The notes under the pieces are model-generated. The model saw only the letters and a program-made list of their open reading frames with translations, was not told the origin of the DNA and searched no databases. This document shows positions 17,585-27,545 of a stretch of 64,000 nt of DNA, piece by piece. Each line of letters starts with the position of its first letter. Positions within the stretch are counted from its first letter, which is position 1. The position numbers and the translations under genes were made by a program. Source of the stretch: Halomonas cerina (GTDB lineage Bacteria; Pseudomonadota; Gammaproteobacteria; Pseudomonadales; Halomonadaceae); the NCBI RefSeq assembly GCF_014192215.1, contig NZ_JACHXP010000001.1:62001-126000 (forward strand), written 5' to 3'.

Positions 17585-18391
17585 TTAGGCAGAAAGTGGC
17601 TTGGGAGGGAAGCGCGGCTCGAAGAGGCCGAGCTCCATCGCCTCGTGGACCATGCCCATGATGTCGCGATTGGCCAGCTCGTGCAGCGTGTCGAGGCCAT
17701 CCAACACATAGTAGAGGGGCTGGAGGATGTCGATCCGGTAGGGCGTGCGCATGGCCGCGAGGGGATCGAAGGGCAGATGCTCCGGAGCGTCGGACAGCGC
17801 ATGCTGGGTCTCCTTCGGGGAGGAGATGATACCGCCACCGTAGATGCGCCGGCCCTCGGCGGTGTCGACCAGGCCAAATTCCACGGTCATCCAGTACAGC
17901 CGGGCCAGGTAGACCCGCTCCTTGGGCGTGGCGTCGAGTCCCAGACGGCCGTAGGTGGCGGTGAACTCGGCGAAGGCCGGGTTGGTGAGCATCGGACAGT
18001 GACCGAACAGCTCGTGGAAGATGTCCGGTTCCTGTAGGTAGTCCAGCTCTTCCGGGGTGCGGATGAAGGTGGCCACCGGGAAGCGGCGATGGGCCAGCAG
18101 CTCGAAGAAGGTATCGAAAGGGATCAGCGCCGGCACCTGAGCGGTCTCCCAGCCGGTGGCTTCGCGTAGCACCGCGTCGACCTCGGCCAGCTGGGGGATG
18201 CGCTCCATCGGCAGGGCCAGGCGCGCCATGCCGTCCAGGTATTCCTGGCAGACCCGCCCCGGAAGCAGCTCGACCTGACGCTCCATGAGGGTCTTCCAAG
18301 TGGCGTTCTCCTGCTCGCTCCAGGCGATATGGCCGTTGGCATCCGGCCTCCTGGCCTGGTAGGCGGTCTTCTTGCCTGTCGGTGCCTTCAT
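17585..18391 (-). CDS. phhA: Phenylalanine-4-hydroxylase
   Basis: A non-heme iron, tetrahydropterin-dependent monooxygenase turning phenylalanine into tyrosine. 268 residues, the bacterial single-domain length without a regulatory ACT domain. Iron ligands are H126 and H131 (FHELFGH) and E171 (WMTVEFGL). The pterin-pocket [17 protein letters not shown]-like stretch precedes them. The first gene of the phhABC operon, divergent from phhR; one PhhR-type box lies about 120 bases upstream. No sigma-54 -24/-12 element was found in its promoter region, unlike what is reported for P. aeruginosa. Confidence 0.97.
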   Translation of the reverse strand: MKAPTGKKTAYQARRPDANGHIAWSEQENATWKTLMERQVELLPGRVCQEYLDGMARLALPMERIPQLAEVDAVLREATGWETAQVPALIPFDTFFELLAHRRFPVATFIRTPEELDYLQEPDIFHELFGHCPMLTNPAFAEFTATYGRLGLDATPKERVYLARLYWMTVEFGLVDTAEGRRIYGGGIISSPKETQHALSDAPEHLPFDPLAAMRTPYRIDILQPLYYVLDGLDTLHELANRDIMGMVHEAMELGLFEPRFPPKPLSA

Positions 18392-18511
18392 GATGTTTCC
18401 CGTGACGGTTGGGGTGTCGTGGCCTTGGAGGGAATATCCGCAGTCTAGGCCGCCTCAGGGCGCTACTTGGAGCGTCACGGTACCCGGTGGCGGAGAGAAC
18501 TCACGCCTCAG

Positions 18512-18529
18512 TGTAAGAAAATCGTGACA
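18512..18529 (-). promoter_or_regulatory. TyrR/PhhR box near phhA
   Basis: TGTAAG-AAAATC-GTGACA matches the TyrR-family box TGTAAA-N6-TTTACA in spacing and in most positions. It is 121 bases upstream of the phhA start codon, where a class I activator would act. Confidence 0.6.
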
Positions 18530-18593
18530 GACCCGCCTGCCACGGACCCCTTTATGCATAGGATGCGGAATGCGGCCATTGAGCGGCCCTTGT

Positions 18594-18611
18594 TGTCACG
18601 TTATCTTTACA
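18594..18611 (+). promoter_or_regulatory. TyrR/PhhR box near phhR
   Basis: TGTCAC-GTTATC-TTTACA, the same box with its strong half (TTTACA) facing phhR. Reversed, it reads TGTAAA-N6-GTGACA, nearly the same as the box 82 bases away, so the two are head to head about eight helical turns apart. It lies 66 bases before the phhR ATG and may mediate autoregulation. Confidence 0.6.
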
Positions 18612-18676
18612 ACAGAGTCACACCGGCCTGACGATTTCCTGGCCTGTCGGCTCCTGTTTCTCCCTTTGAGTCCCTT

Positions 18677-20242
18677 ATGCGCCTGAGATTTCATTGCCAG
18701 AACCGCATCGGTATCCTGCGCGACATCGTCGCGCACTTCGCCGACTACGGGCTCAATGTGGCCCATGGCGAGGTCGGCGGCGAGCACGGCAATGCCATCT
18801 ACCTGCACGTGCCCCAGCTGCTCAATGCCCAGCTCGCCACGCTGAAGCCGGAGCTGGAAGCGGTGCCCGGTGTCTTCGGCGTCCGCCGGGTCAGCCTGAT
18901 GCCCAGCGAACGTCGCCACCTGGAGCTCGATGCCCTGCTGTCATCGCTTTCCGACCCGGTGATGTCCATCGACATGGAGGGGCACCTGGTCGCCGCCAAC
19001 CGGGCCGCCGGCCAGCTGCTGGGGGTGCGCATCGATGAGGTGCCGGGGCTGTCGCTGGACCGTTACCTGCCCGACCTGGACCTGCCGGCGTTGATTCGTC
19101 GCAACAATGCCCGGGTCAATGGGTTGAGGGTCAAGCTGCGTGACACCGTCTTCCTGGCCGATATCGCCCCCCTGCACCGCGAGAAGCTCGAGGACGTGGC
19201 CTCCCTGGCCGGGGCGGTGGTCACGCTACACCGGGCGGACCGCATCGGGGAACGCATCTACCAGGTGCAACGCCAGGCACTGCGCGGCTTCGAGACGATC
19301 TTCCAATCGAGTCCTCGTCTGGCGGCCTTGATCCGTGAGGCCCGACGCATGGCGCCCCTGGAGGCGCCGTTGCTGATCCAGGGCGAGACGGGCACCGGCA
19401 AGGAGTTGCTGGCGCGGGCCTGCCACCTGGCCAGTGCCCGGGGACAGGCGCCGTTCATGGCGCTGAACTGCGCTGGACTGCCCGAATCCATGGCCGAGAC
19501 CGAGCTGTTCGGCTATGCACCGGGGGCCTTCGAGGGGGCAAGGCCCGAGGGCAAGCTGGGGCTGCTGGAGCTGACGGCCGGCGGCACCATCTTCCTCGAT
19601 GAAGTGGGCGAGATGAGCCCGCGCCTGCAGGTCAAGCTGCTGCGCTTCCTCCAAGATGGCGGGTTTCGCCGAGTGGGCAGCGACGAGGAGACCTACCTGG
19701 ATGTCCGGGTGATCTGTGCCACCCAGCAGGACCTGCCGGCGCTGTGTGCCCAGGGGCAGTTCCGGCAGGACCTCTATCACCGGCTGAATGTGCTCTCGCT
19801 GAGCGTGCCGCCGTTGCGGGATTGCCTGGACGGGCTCGAGGAGCTTGCCGCTCAGTTCATCGATCGAGCCGCCCGCCAGATCGGTTGTACGCTACCCGCC
19901 ATCTCGGAGGCGGCCCTGGCCAGGCTGCGGGCCTATCACTGGCCAGGCAACGTGCGCCAACTCGAGAACGTGCTCTTCCAGGCAGTCTCGCTGTGCGAGC
20001 GTGGCGTCATCGAGCCGCGCCACCTGCGCCTGCCCGAGGTAGGCCAGCCTTCCGGGCTGGCCGGCATCGACCTCGAGGGGTCGCTGGCCGAGATCCTCGG
20101 CGAGGTGGAGCGCCGGGTGCTGACGACGCTCTACCCCCGTTACCCCTCGAGTCGCCAGCTCGGCAAGCGGCTCGGCGTCTCGCATACCACCATCGCCAAC
20201 AAGCTCAAGCGCCATGGTATCGGCTTGGAGGAGGACGACTGA
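18677..20242 (+). CDS. phhR: TyrR/PhhR-type regulator of aromatic amino acid metabolism
   Basis: 521 residues with the TyrR architecture: ACT domain (about 1-75), PAS (about 80-165), AAA+ ATPase (about 205-430) and C-terminal helix-turn-helix (about 490-515, RQLGKRLGVSHTTIANKL). Walker A is GETGTGKE at 236-243; Walker B is in GGTIFLDEVGE. The sigma-54 contact loop reads GAFEGA (283-288) rather than GAFTGA, and the TyrR branch is known to act at sigma-70 promoters. It is divergent from phhA with two PhhR-type boxes between. Likely role: phenylalanine/tyrosine-responsive activator of phhABC and hppD. Confidence 0.94.
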   Translation: MRLRFHCQNRIGILRDIVAHFADYGLNVAHGEVGGEHGNAIYLHVPQLLNAQLATLKPELEAVPGVFGVRRVSLMPSERRHLELDALLSSLSDPVMSIDMEGHLVAANRAAGQLLGVRIDEVPGLSLDRYLPDLDLPALIRRNNARVNGLRVKLRDTVFLADIAPLHREKLEDVASLAGAVVTLHRADRIGERIYQVQRQALRGFETIFQSSPRLAALIREARRMAPLEAPLLIQGETGTGKELLARACHLASARGQAPFMALNCAGLPESMAETELFGYAPGAFEGARPEGKLGLLELTAGGTIFLDEVGEMSPRLQVKLLRFLQDGGFRRVGSDEETYLDVRVICATQQDLPALCAQGQFRQDLYHRLNVLSLSVPPLRDCLDGLEELAAQFIDRAARQIGCTLPAISEAALARLRAYHWPGNVRQLENVLFQAVSLCERGVIEPRHLRLPEVGQPSGLAGIDLEGSLAEILGEVERRVLTTLYPRYPSSRQLGKRLGVSHTTIANKLKRHGIGLEEDD

Positions 20243-20346
20243 CGCCGGGCGCCTCGGCTCGGTGCCCCCGGCGCAGCGTGTCTACACTCCAGGCAGGTAA
20301 TCTCGAACAACCAAGCGCGCATCGGAAGCGTCGGGAGGAGGCCGTC

Positions 20347-21045
20347 ATGAACAAGGTCTGTGCCATCGTCGGTGTCGGTCCGGGTAACGGCCTGGCGCTG
20401 GTTCGGCGTTTTGCGCGAGAAGGCTATCGCGTCGCCATGCTGTCGCGGGATATCGACAAGCTGAAGAGGTGGGAACAGGAGATTCCCGGGAGCCATGCCT
20501 ATCGTTACGATGCCACCGAGGGCGAGCAGGCCCGCGAGGTCTTCACGCGGATTCGCGCGGAGCTCGGGCCGGTCTCGGTGCTGCTCTACAACGCCGGTGG
20601 CGGCATTTTCAAGAGTGCCGAGCAGGCGACGCTACAGGAGTTCGAGGACAGCTGGCGGGTCAACTGCTACGGCCTGCTGGCGACCGTCCAGGCCGCCCTG
20701 GGGCAGCTGCGCGAACATCACCGGGCGAGCCTTGTCGTCACCGGCGCCTCGGCGGCGCTGCGCGGCCGAGCCGCGACCGCCCCCTTCGCCTCGGCCAAGG
20801 CGGGGCAACGCAGTCTCGCCCAGTCCCTGGCTCGCCAGCTCGGTCCCGAGAACATTCATGTCGCCTATGTGGTGATCGACGGGGTGGTGGACCTGCCCCG
20901 CACCCGGGAGGCCATGCCGGACAAGCCGGACGACTTCTTCCTGAATCCCGACGCCGTGGCCGACAGTGTCTGGTTCCTCACTCGCCAGGAGCACTCGGCC
21001 TGGACCTTCGAACTCGACCTGAGACCTTTCGGCGAAAGTTGGTAA
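20347..21045 (+). CDS. Short-chain dehydrogenase-like protein with Phe at the catalytic Tyr
   Basis: 232 residues; start at MNKVCAIVGVG after a GGGAGGAGG ribosome site. The Rossmann nucleotide motif is GVGPGNG (residues 9-15), and NAGGG follows at about 82. The catalytic Ser135 (TGASAAL) and Lys151 are present, but the expected Tyr of YxxxK is Phe147 (FASAK). A subgroup of SDRs has this change and often the VVIDGVVD-type end seen here. Normal hydride chemistry is uncertain; substrate unknown. It stands 105 bases after phhR and may be co-transcribed with the following membrane protein. Confidence 0.85.
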   Translation: MNKVCAIVGVGPGNGLALVRRFAREGYRVAMLSRDIDKLKRWEQEIPGSHAYRYDATEGEQAREVFTRIRAELGPVSVLLYNAGGGIFKSAEQATLQEFEDSWRVNCYGLLATVQAALGQLREHHRASLVVTGASAALRGRAATAPFASAKAGQRSLAQSLARQLGPENIHVAYVVIDGVVDLPRTREAMPDKPDDFFLNPDAVADSVWFLTRQEHSAWTFELDLRPFGESW

Positions 21046-21127
21046 CGTTGCGGTGTTCGGCCGGCCCGTCTGCCGATGTGGCGGCGCGAGGGGGAGGCGG
21101 AGATCGCGTCGGTTAACGGAGGATCCC

Positions 21128-21735
21128 GTGTCGCCACCCCGCTTGCCGCTATGGCTTAAGCTTGCCTTCACGCTCTGGGTGCTCATCTGGGCGACGAGCT
21201 ATGCCCGAGTGCTGGGCTGGCAGAACTTCCTGTGGCTGTGTGACCTGGCGAGCTTTCTGATCCTCGTCGCCCTATGGACCGAGAACCGGCTGCTGATCTC
21301 CGCCCAGTGGCTCGCGGTGTCGCTGGTGGGGGTGCTGTGGACGCTGGATGTGGCGGTGGCGTTCGCCATCGGGGTACACCCCATCGGCGGCACCGAGTAC
21401 ATGTTCGACACCGCGCGACCGCTGGCTTTCCGACTGCTGTCGCTATTCCATCTGTTTCTGCCGCTGGTGGCGGGCTACGGCGTGTGGCGGCTGGGCTACG
21501 ACCGCCGCGGCCTGGGGTGGCAGGTCGTTCTGACCTGGCTGGTGCTGCCGCTGAGCTACGCCGTCACCGACCCCGAGCGCAATATCAACTGGGTGCAGGG
21601 TCCCTTCGGTCAACCACAAACGAGCCTCGACCCGCTGGTGTATCTCGTCGGCCTGATGCTGGCCTGGCCGGTGGTGGTCTATCTGCCGCCCCATCTGCTG
21701 ACGCGGGGTCTGGCGCGCTGGCGCCGTCTCCGTGG

Positions 21736-21742
<7 letters not shown>
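21128..21742 (+). CDS. Predicted six-helix membrane protein of unknown function
   Basis: 204 residues from a GTG with GGAGG five bases upstream. Hydrophobic segments lie at about 9-27, 35-50, 57-80, 100-122, 133-150 and 175-195. Polar landmarks include TENRLLIS, GGTEYMFD and VTDPERNINWV. I do not recognise the family. It follows the SDR gene by 82 bases and its end overlaps the 3' end of the convergent recQ-like gene by 7 bases. Confidence 0.7.
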
Positions 21743-23700
<1,958 letters not shown>

Positions 23701-23860
23701 GGCGGACACTCCTTGTCGGTTCGTGAGGATGGACAGGGTACACCCACCATCTTCGTAACGGGATCGCGGTTGACCTCGGGCGGGATGGCAGACCGCGAAA
23801 GGCCGTCACTACACTGGGAGTAGAGGTACCGAGATGTCGGCTCAAGGGGAGGAGGTGACC

Positions 23861-24535
23861 ATGACAGAAGGGGTACATCACGAAACGCAGGTCGAGGTCC
23901 AGGCCGCCGGGGTCGCCCTGGAGGGCGACCTGCTGGTTCCCGACGCGTCGGCGGGGATCGTGGTCTTCGCCCATGGCAGCGGCAGCAGCCGGTTCAGTTC
24001 GCGCAATCGCCAGGTGGCGCGTTACCTGGCCGACCAGGGGCTCGCCTCGCTGCTGTTCGATCTGCTGACGCCGGAGGAGAGCCTGATCGACGAGCGTACG
24101 CGCGCCCTGCGTTTCGATATCCCGCTGATCGGGACCCGCATGAGCGAGGCGGTGGACTGGGTGGCCGAGGCCCCCGAGACACGGGAGCTGGCGATCGGGC
24201 TGTTCGGGGCCAGCACGGGGGCGGCGGCGGCATTGATCGCCGCCGCCGAGCGACCGGCCCGGGTGCAGGCGGTGGTCTCGAGAGGCGGCCGGCCCGACCT
24301 GGCCGGCGAGGCGCTTTCGCGGGTCAAGGCGCCGACCCTGCTGCTGGTCGGTGGCCGGGACACCCAGGTGATCCGGCTCAACGAACAGGCCATGTCCGGC
24401 ATGACCGCGGCGCCCTGCGAGCTCTCCCTCGTGCCGGGGGCGTCTCACCTCTTCGAGGAACCGGGCACGCTCGATATCGTCGAGGCCAAGGCGGCTCGAT
24501 GGTTCCTGAGCCATCTCGGGAGCGGGTCGGGCTAG
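23861..24535 (+). CDS. Alpha/beta hydrolase (dienelactone hydrolase-like)
   Basis: 224 residues from an ATG behind a strong GGGGAGGAGG site; an earlier in-frame ATG lacks one. The catalytic triad is readable: Ser118 in GASTG, Asp167 in GGRDTQV and His196 in GASHLF. AHGSGSSR near residue 37 supplies the oxyanion loop. The fold resembles dienelactone hydrolases and small esterases; no substrate can be assigned. It ends in overlap with the minus-strand GGDEF remnant. Confidence 0.85.
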   Translation: MTEGVHHETQVEVQAAGVALEGDLLVPDASAGIVVFAHGSGSSRFSSRNRQVARYLADQGLASLLFDLLTPEESLIDERTRALRFDIPLIGTRMSEAVDWVAEAPETRELAIGLFGASTGAAAALIAAAERPARVQAVVSRGGRPDLAGEALSRVKAPTLLLVGGRDTQVIRLNEQAMSGMTAAPCELSLVPGASHLFEEPGTLDIVEAKAARWFLSHLGSGSG

Positions 24536-24720
24536 GAGGTCGTCATGACCTGATTGCGTCCACCATGCTTGGCGCGATAGAGGCTCTTGTCGGTTCGTCG
24601 CAGCAGGGTATCTCGTGAGTCGCCGACCCGGTGCTCGGCGATGCCGATACTGACGGTGACGCCTCCCTGGCCGATCCCGAAGTCATGGGTGGCGATGCGT
24701 CGGCGCAGTGCCTGTACCCG
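24532..24720 (-). pseudogene. C-terminal fragment of a GGDEF diguanylate cyclase gene
   Basis: Read on the minus strand, this stretch has no start codon of its own but encodes 62 residues that match the end of a GGDEF domain: a VTVSIGIAEH strand, then LLRRTDKSLYRAKHGGRNQV, then a stop. It begins immediately after the cfa stop codon and in the same frame, with no intergenic base. The upstream two thirds of the cyclase, including the GGDEF motif, are missing. I infer a deletion that joined cfa to the tail of a neighbouring cyclase gene. Confidence 0.85.
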
Positions 24721-25872
24721 TCAGCGTGGGGCGTCGTAGCGCCCTGGGCGTCCGCGCGAGAAGGCCACCTGCCAGAGTTGCAAGTTGCGGGCCCGGAAGG
24801 CCCCGGCACAAACCGAGAGATAGTAGCGGAACATCCGCCGGGTGCGCTCGTTGTAGCGGTGGGCGATCTCGGGCCAGTGAGTATCGAAGTTGCGAAGCCA
24901 GGCCATCAGGGTATGGTCGTAATCGGCCCCGAAATTTTGCCAGTCCTCCATTAACAGGTGTCCTTCGCTGGCACGGGCGATATGCATGGCCGACGGCAGC
25001 ACCCCGTTAGGGAAGATATAGCGGTTGATCCAGGGGTCGATGCTGATCTCCGAGTTGTTGGAACCAATGGTATGCAACAGGAAGAGGCCATCGTCGGGCA
25101 GTAGGCGTTCAACGGTCTCGAAGTAGGTGGCATAGTTACGGTGACCGACGTGTTCGAACATGCCGATGGAGACGATGCGATCGAAGGTGCCTCCCAGGTC
25201 ACGATAGTCCTGAAGGAGGATTTCCACCGGCAGGTCGGCGCAGCGCTCCCTGGCCAGCGCGGCCTGCTCCTTCGAGATGGTGATGCCGGTGACCTCGACG
25301 TCGTGGTGGCGGGCGGCATGCTCGGCGAGGCTGCCCCAGCCACAGCCGATGTCGAGCACCCGCATGCCGGGCCTGAGCTCCAGCTTGCGGCAGGCCAGCT
25401 CGAGCTTGGCCCGCTGGGCCTGATGGAGGGTCTCGGCCTCCTTCCAGTAGCCGCAGGAGTAGCACATGGTCTCGTCGAGCATGCGCTCGAAGAGGTCGTT
25501 GCCTAAGTCATAGTGGGCCTCGCCGACCATATAGGCACGCGCCTTGCTCTGTAGGTTGAAGAAACCCGATTGCAGGCGATACATGAGGCGTTCGGTCGGC
25601 TTGCGGGCATGCTTGCCGACACCGTGGCGCAGCAGTCGGTAGGCCATCTCGTCGATCCGTTCGCAGTTCCACCAGCCATCCATGTAGCTCTCGCCAAGAC
25701 CCAGGGTTCCCTGATGCAACACCCGGCTGAAGAAATCGGGGTGATAGACCTGGAGGTCCTGAGGGGCGTTCCCGTTCAGGGACACCCCCGAGCCGTTCAG
25801 CAGTTTCTCGATAATGTAACGGGGCCGGGTCCGGGGCAGGGCGACGGGGCCGATGCGGGCATCACTGGTCAT
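24721..25872 (-). CDS. cfa: Cyclopropane-fatty-acyl-phospholipid synthase
   Basis: A SAM-dependent enzyme adding a methylene across cis double bonds of membrane phospholipid acyl chains, usually in stationary phase or under acid or salt stress. 383 residues, like E. coli Cfa (382). Landmarks are LGLGESYMDGWW, EHYDLGNDLF-like text, MCYSCGYWK, the SAM motif VLDIGCGWGSLAEH, MFEHVG, TIGSNNSE and the C-terminal AGAFRARNLQLWQVAFSRG. The C-terminus is intact even though a GGDEF fragment follows directly after the stop. Confidence 0.96.
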   Translation of the reverse strand: MTSDARIGPVALPRTRPRYIIEKLLNGSGVSLNGNAPQDLQVYHPDFFSRVLHQGTLGLGESYMDGWWNCERIDEMAYRLLRHGVGKHARKPTERLMYRLQSGFFNLQSKARAYMVGEAHYDLGNDLFERMLDETMCYSCGYWKEAETLHQAQRAKLELACRKLELRPGMRVLDIGCGWGSLAEHAARHHDVEVTGITISKEQAALARERCADLPVEILLQDYRDLGGTFDRIVSIGMFEHVGHRNYATYFETVERLLPDDGLFLLHTIGSNNSEISIDPWINRYIFPNGVLPSAMHIARASEGHLLMEDWQNFGADYDHTLMAWLRNFDTHWPEIAHRYNERTRRMFRYYLSVCAGAFRARNLQLWQVAFSRGRPGRYDAPR

Positions 25873-26356
25873 GGAGTCCTCCTGGTCCCACAGTGGTCGT
25901 TAGGATGGCTGGCGGCGTTTTCGTCAGCATAGTCCAGCGGAGAAGAAGTCGTTAACCATCGAAGTGTTGAACCAAGGAGAGACGAGATGCACGTGATCCT
26001 CGATCCGTGTGTGCATCCGTACCGACCGGACCCAGCACATGGCCGACAAGGTGACCAGTGTGGAAGAGCGGCTGGCGGGGCAATTGCCGCCTTCCTGAGG
26101 CTATGCTGCGAGCATGGATGCGGTGTAAGATTATCTTTACGGTTTGTCAGGGTTTCCTGCCGGCTATCGAGCCTTTGTCGGCAGGTGAGTGGGGATGGCA
26201 GGGTTTCGTTACACTGACGTTCTGTCATCCTCCGGGAATCTCTTGTTATCCGGATCGCGTGCCATTTCGGCAGGGGCGGGGGCGCACTAGGCTGGGAGCA
26301 CCTCAAGGCCGAGTGCCTTGTGCTGTTCTTCCCACAATAATGCCCTGGAGGATTCC
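25873..26356. other. Non-coding gap between divergent cfa and hppD
   Basis: 484 bases. It must hold the promoters of cfa (leftward) and hppD (rightward). A PhhR-type box lies at 26124-26141. A 76-codon frame at 25987 has a good-looking AAGGAG site but an implausible Cys/Arg-rich product, so I do not call it. Nothing else is recognised. Confidence 0.6.
26124..26141 (+). promoter_or_regulatory. TyrR/PhhR box upstream of hppD
   Basis: TGTAAG-ATTATC-TTTACG: same spacing and near-consensus halves as the two boxes in the phhA-phhR gap, and it shares the TTATC centre with the phhR-proximal one. It lies 216 bases upstream of the hppD ATG. Confidence 0.6.
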
Positions 26357-27457
26357 ATGAACGCCCCTGCCCAGACACCGCCCCCCGTCAGCACCGCCAA
26401 TCCCATCGGCACCGACGGTTTCGAGTTCGTCGAGTACACGGCGCCGACGCCCGAGGGCATCGAGGAACTGCGGGCACTATTCAACCGCATGGGCTTCACC
26501 GAAACCCGCAAGCATCGCTCCAAGCAGGTATTCCTCTTTCAGCAGGAAAACGTCAACTTCGTGCTCAACGCCGAGCCGGGAAGCCACGCGGCGACGTTCG
26601 CCGAGGTGCATGGCCCCAGTGCCTGTGCCATGGCGTGGAAGGTGGAAGATGCCCGCCAGGCCTTCGAGTATGCCGTGGCCAACGGTGCCGAGCCGATGGA
26701 GAATCCGGTCGGCCTCCGTGAGGTGGGGATTCCCGCGGTGAAGGGCATCGGCGGTTCGCTGCTGTATTTTGTCGACAACAAGGTCGACAATGAAGGGCGC
26801 ACCATCTACGACATCGACTTCGAGGCGATCCCTGGCCGCGGCGCCAACGACCACAGCGTCGGCCTCAAGGTACTCGACCACCTGACCCACAATGTCGACC
26901 GTGGCCAGATGGATCCTTGGGCGGACTTCTACACGCGCATCGCCAACTTCCGGGAGAACCGCTACTTCGACATCAAGGGCAAGAAGACAGGCTTGCACTC
27001 CCGTGCCATGACCGCTCCCTGCGGCAAGATGCACATTCCGATCAACGAGTCCGCCGATGACACCTCGCAGATCGCCGAATTCCTGCGCGAGTATAACGGC
27101 GAGGGCATCCAGCATCTGGCCATGGCCACCGACGATATCTACGCCACGGTGCGGGCACTGCGGGCTAACGGCGTAACCTTCCTCTCCACGCCAGACACCT
27201 ACTACGAGAAGGTTGACCAGCGCGTGCCCAACCATCAGGAGAATGTCGAGGAACTGCGCGAGCTCAACCTGCTGATCGATGGTGGCCCGGATGAGGGCGT
27301 CCTGCTGCAGATCTTCACCGAGACCGTGATCGGTCCCATCTTCTTCGAGATCATCCAGCGCAAGGGCAACGACGGCTTCGGCGAGGGCAACTTCAAGGCC
27401 CTGTTCGAGTCCATCGAGGAAGACCAGATCCGTCGCGGCGTTCTCAAGGCGGATTGA
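26357..27457 (+). CDS. hppD: 4-hydroxyphenylpyruvate dioxygenase
   Basis: An Fe(II) dioxygenase that converts 4-hydroxyphenylpyruvate to homogentisate, the committed step of tyrosine catabolism. 366 residues from an ATG after CTGGAGGATTCC. Two VOC-fold halves are present; the iron ligands are H175 (LDHLTHNV), H253 (GIQHLAM) and E331 (FFEIIQRKGNDGFGEGNF). The C-terminal helix that gates the active site is intact. It stands apart from phhABC but carries the same regulator box, and is followed by a putative amino acid transporter. Homogentisate dioxygenase genes are not in the window. Confidence 0.96.
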   Translation: MNAPAQTPPPVSTANPIGTDGFEFVEYTAPTPEGIEELRALFNRMGFTETRKHRSKQVFLFQQENVNFVLNAEPGSHAATFAEVHGPSACAMAWKVEDARQAFEYAVANGAEPMENPVGLREVGIPAVKGIGGSLLYFVDNKVDNEGRTIYDIDFEAIPGRGANDHSVGLKVLDHLTHNVDRGQMDPWADFYTRIANFRENRYFDIKGKKTGLHSRAMTAPCGKMHIPINESADDTSQIAEFLREYNGEGIQHLAMATDDIYATVRALRANGVTFLSTPDTYYEKVDQRVPNHQENVEELRELNLLIDGGPDEGVLLQIFTETVIGPIFFEIIQRKGNDGFGEGNFKALFESIEEDQIRRGVLKAD

Positions 27458-27482
27458 GCCCCTGCATAAAAATCCTTCACAA

Positions 27483-27501
27483 TATCGCTGATGCGGCGAT
27501 A
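27483..27501. promoter_or_regulatory. Palindrome upstream of the NSS transporter
   Basis: TATCGC and GCGATA around a 7-base spacer, 45 bases before the transporter ATG. Could be an operator or a leader hairpin; no T-run follows. Confidence 0.35.
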
Positions 27502-27545
27502 CATCTTTGTGTCGGAACTACAACATCCCTGAGCCCTGGTGTGAT

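Noticed and set aside
18392-18676. A sigma-54 promoter for phhA
   Set aside because: No TGGCAC-N5-TTGC or its complement was found in the phhA-phhR gap.
24721-25872. cfa as a gene truncated by rearrangement
   Set aside because: Its C-terminus (AFRARNLQLWQVAFSRG) matches the normal Cfa end and its length is standard; only the following cyclase is broken.
25987-26217. A 76-codon frame in the cfa-hppD gap with a good AAGGAG site
   Set aside because: The product is Cys/Arg-rich, has no recognisable pattern and runs through the PhhR box. I leave it uncalled.
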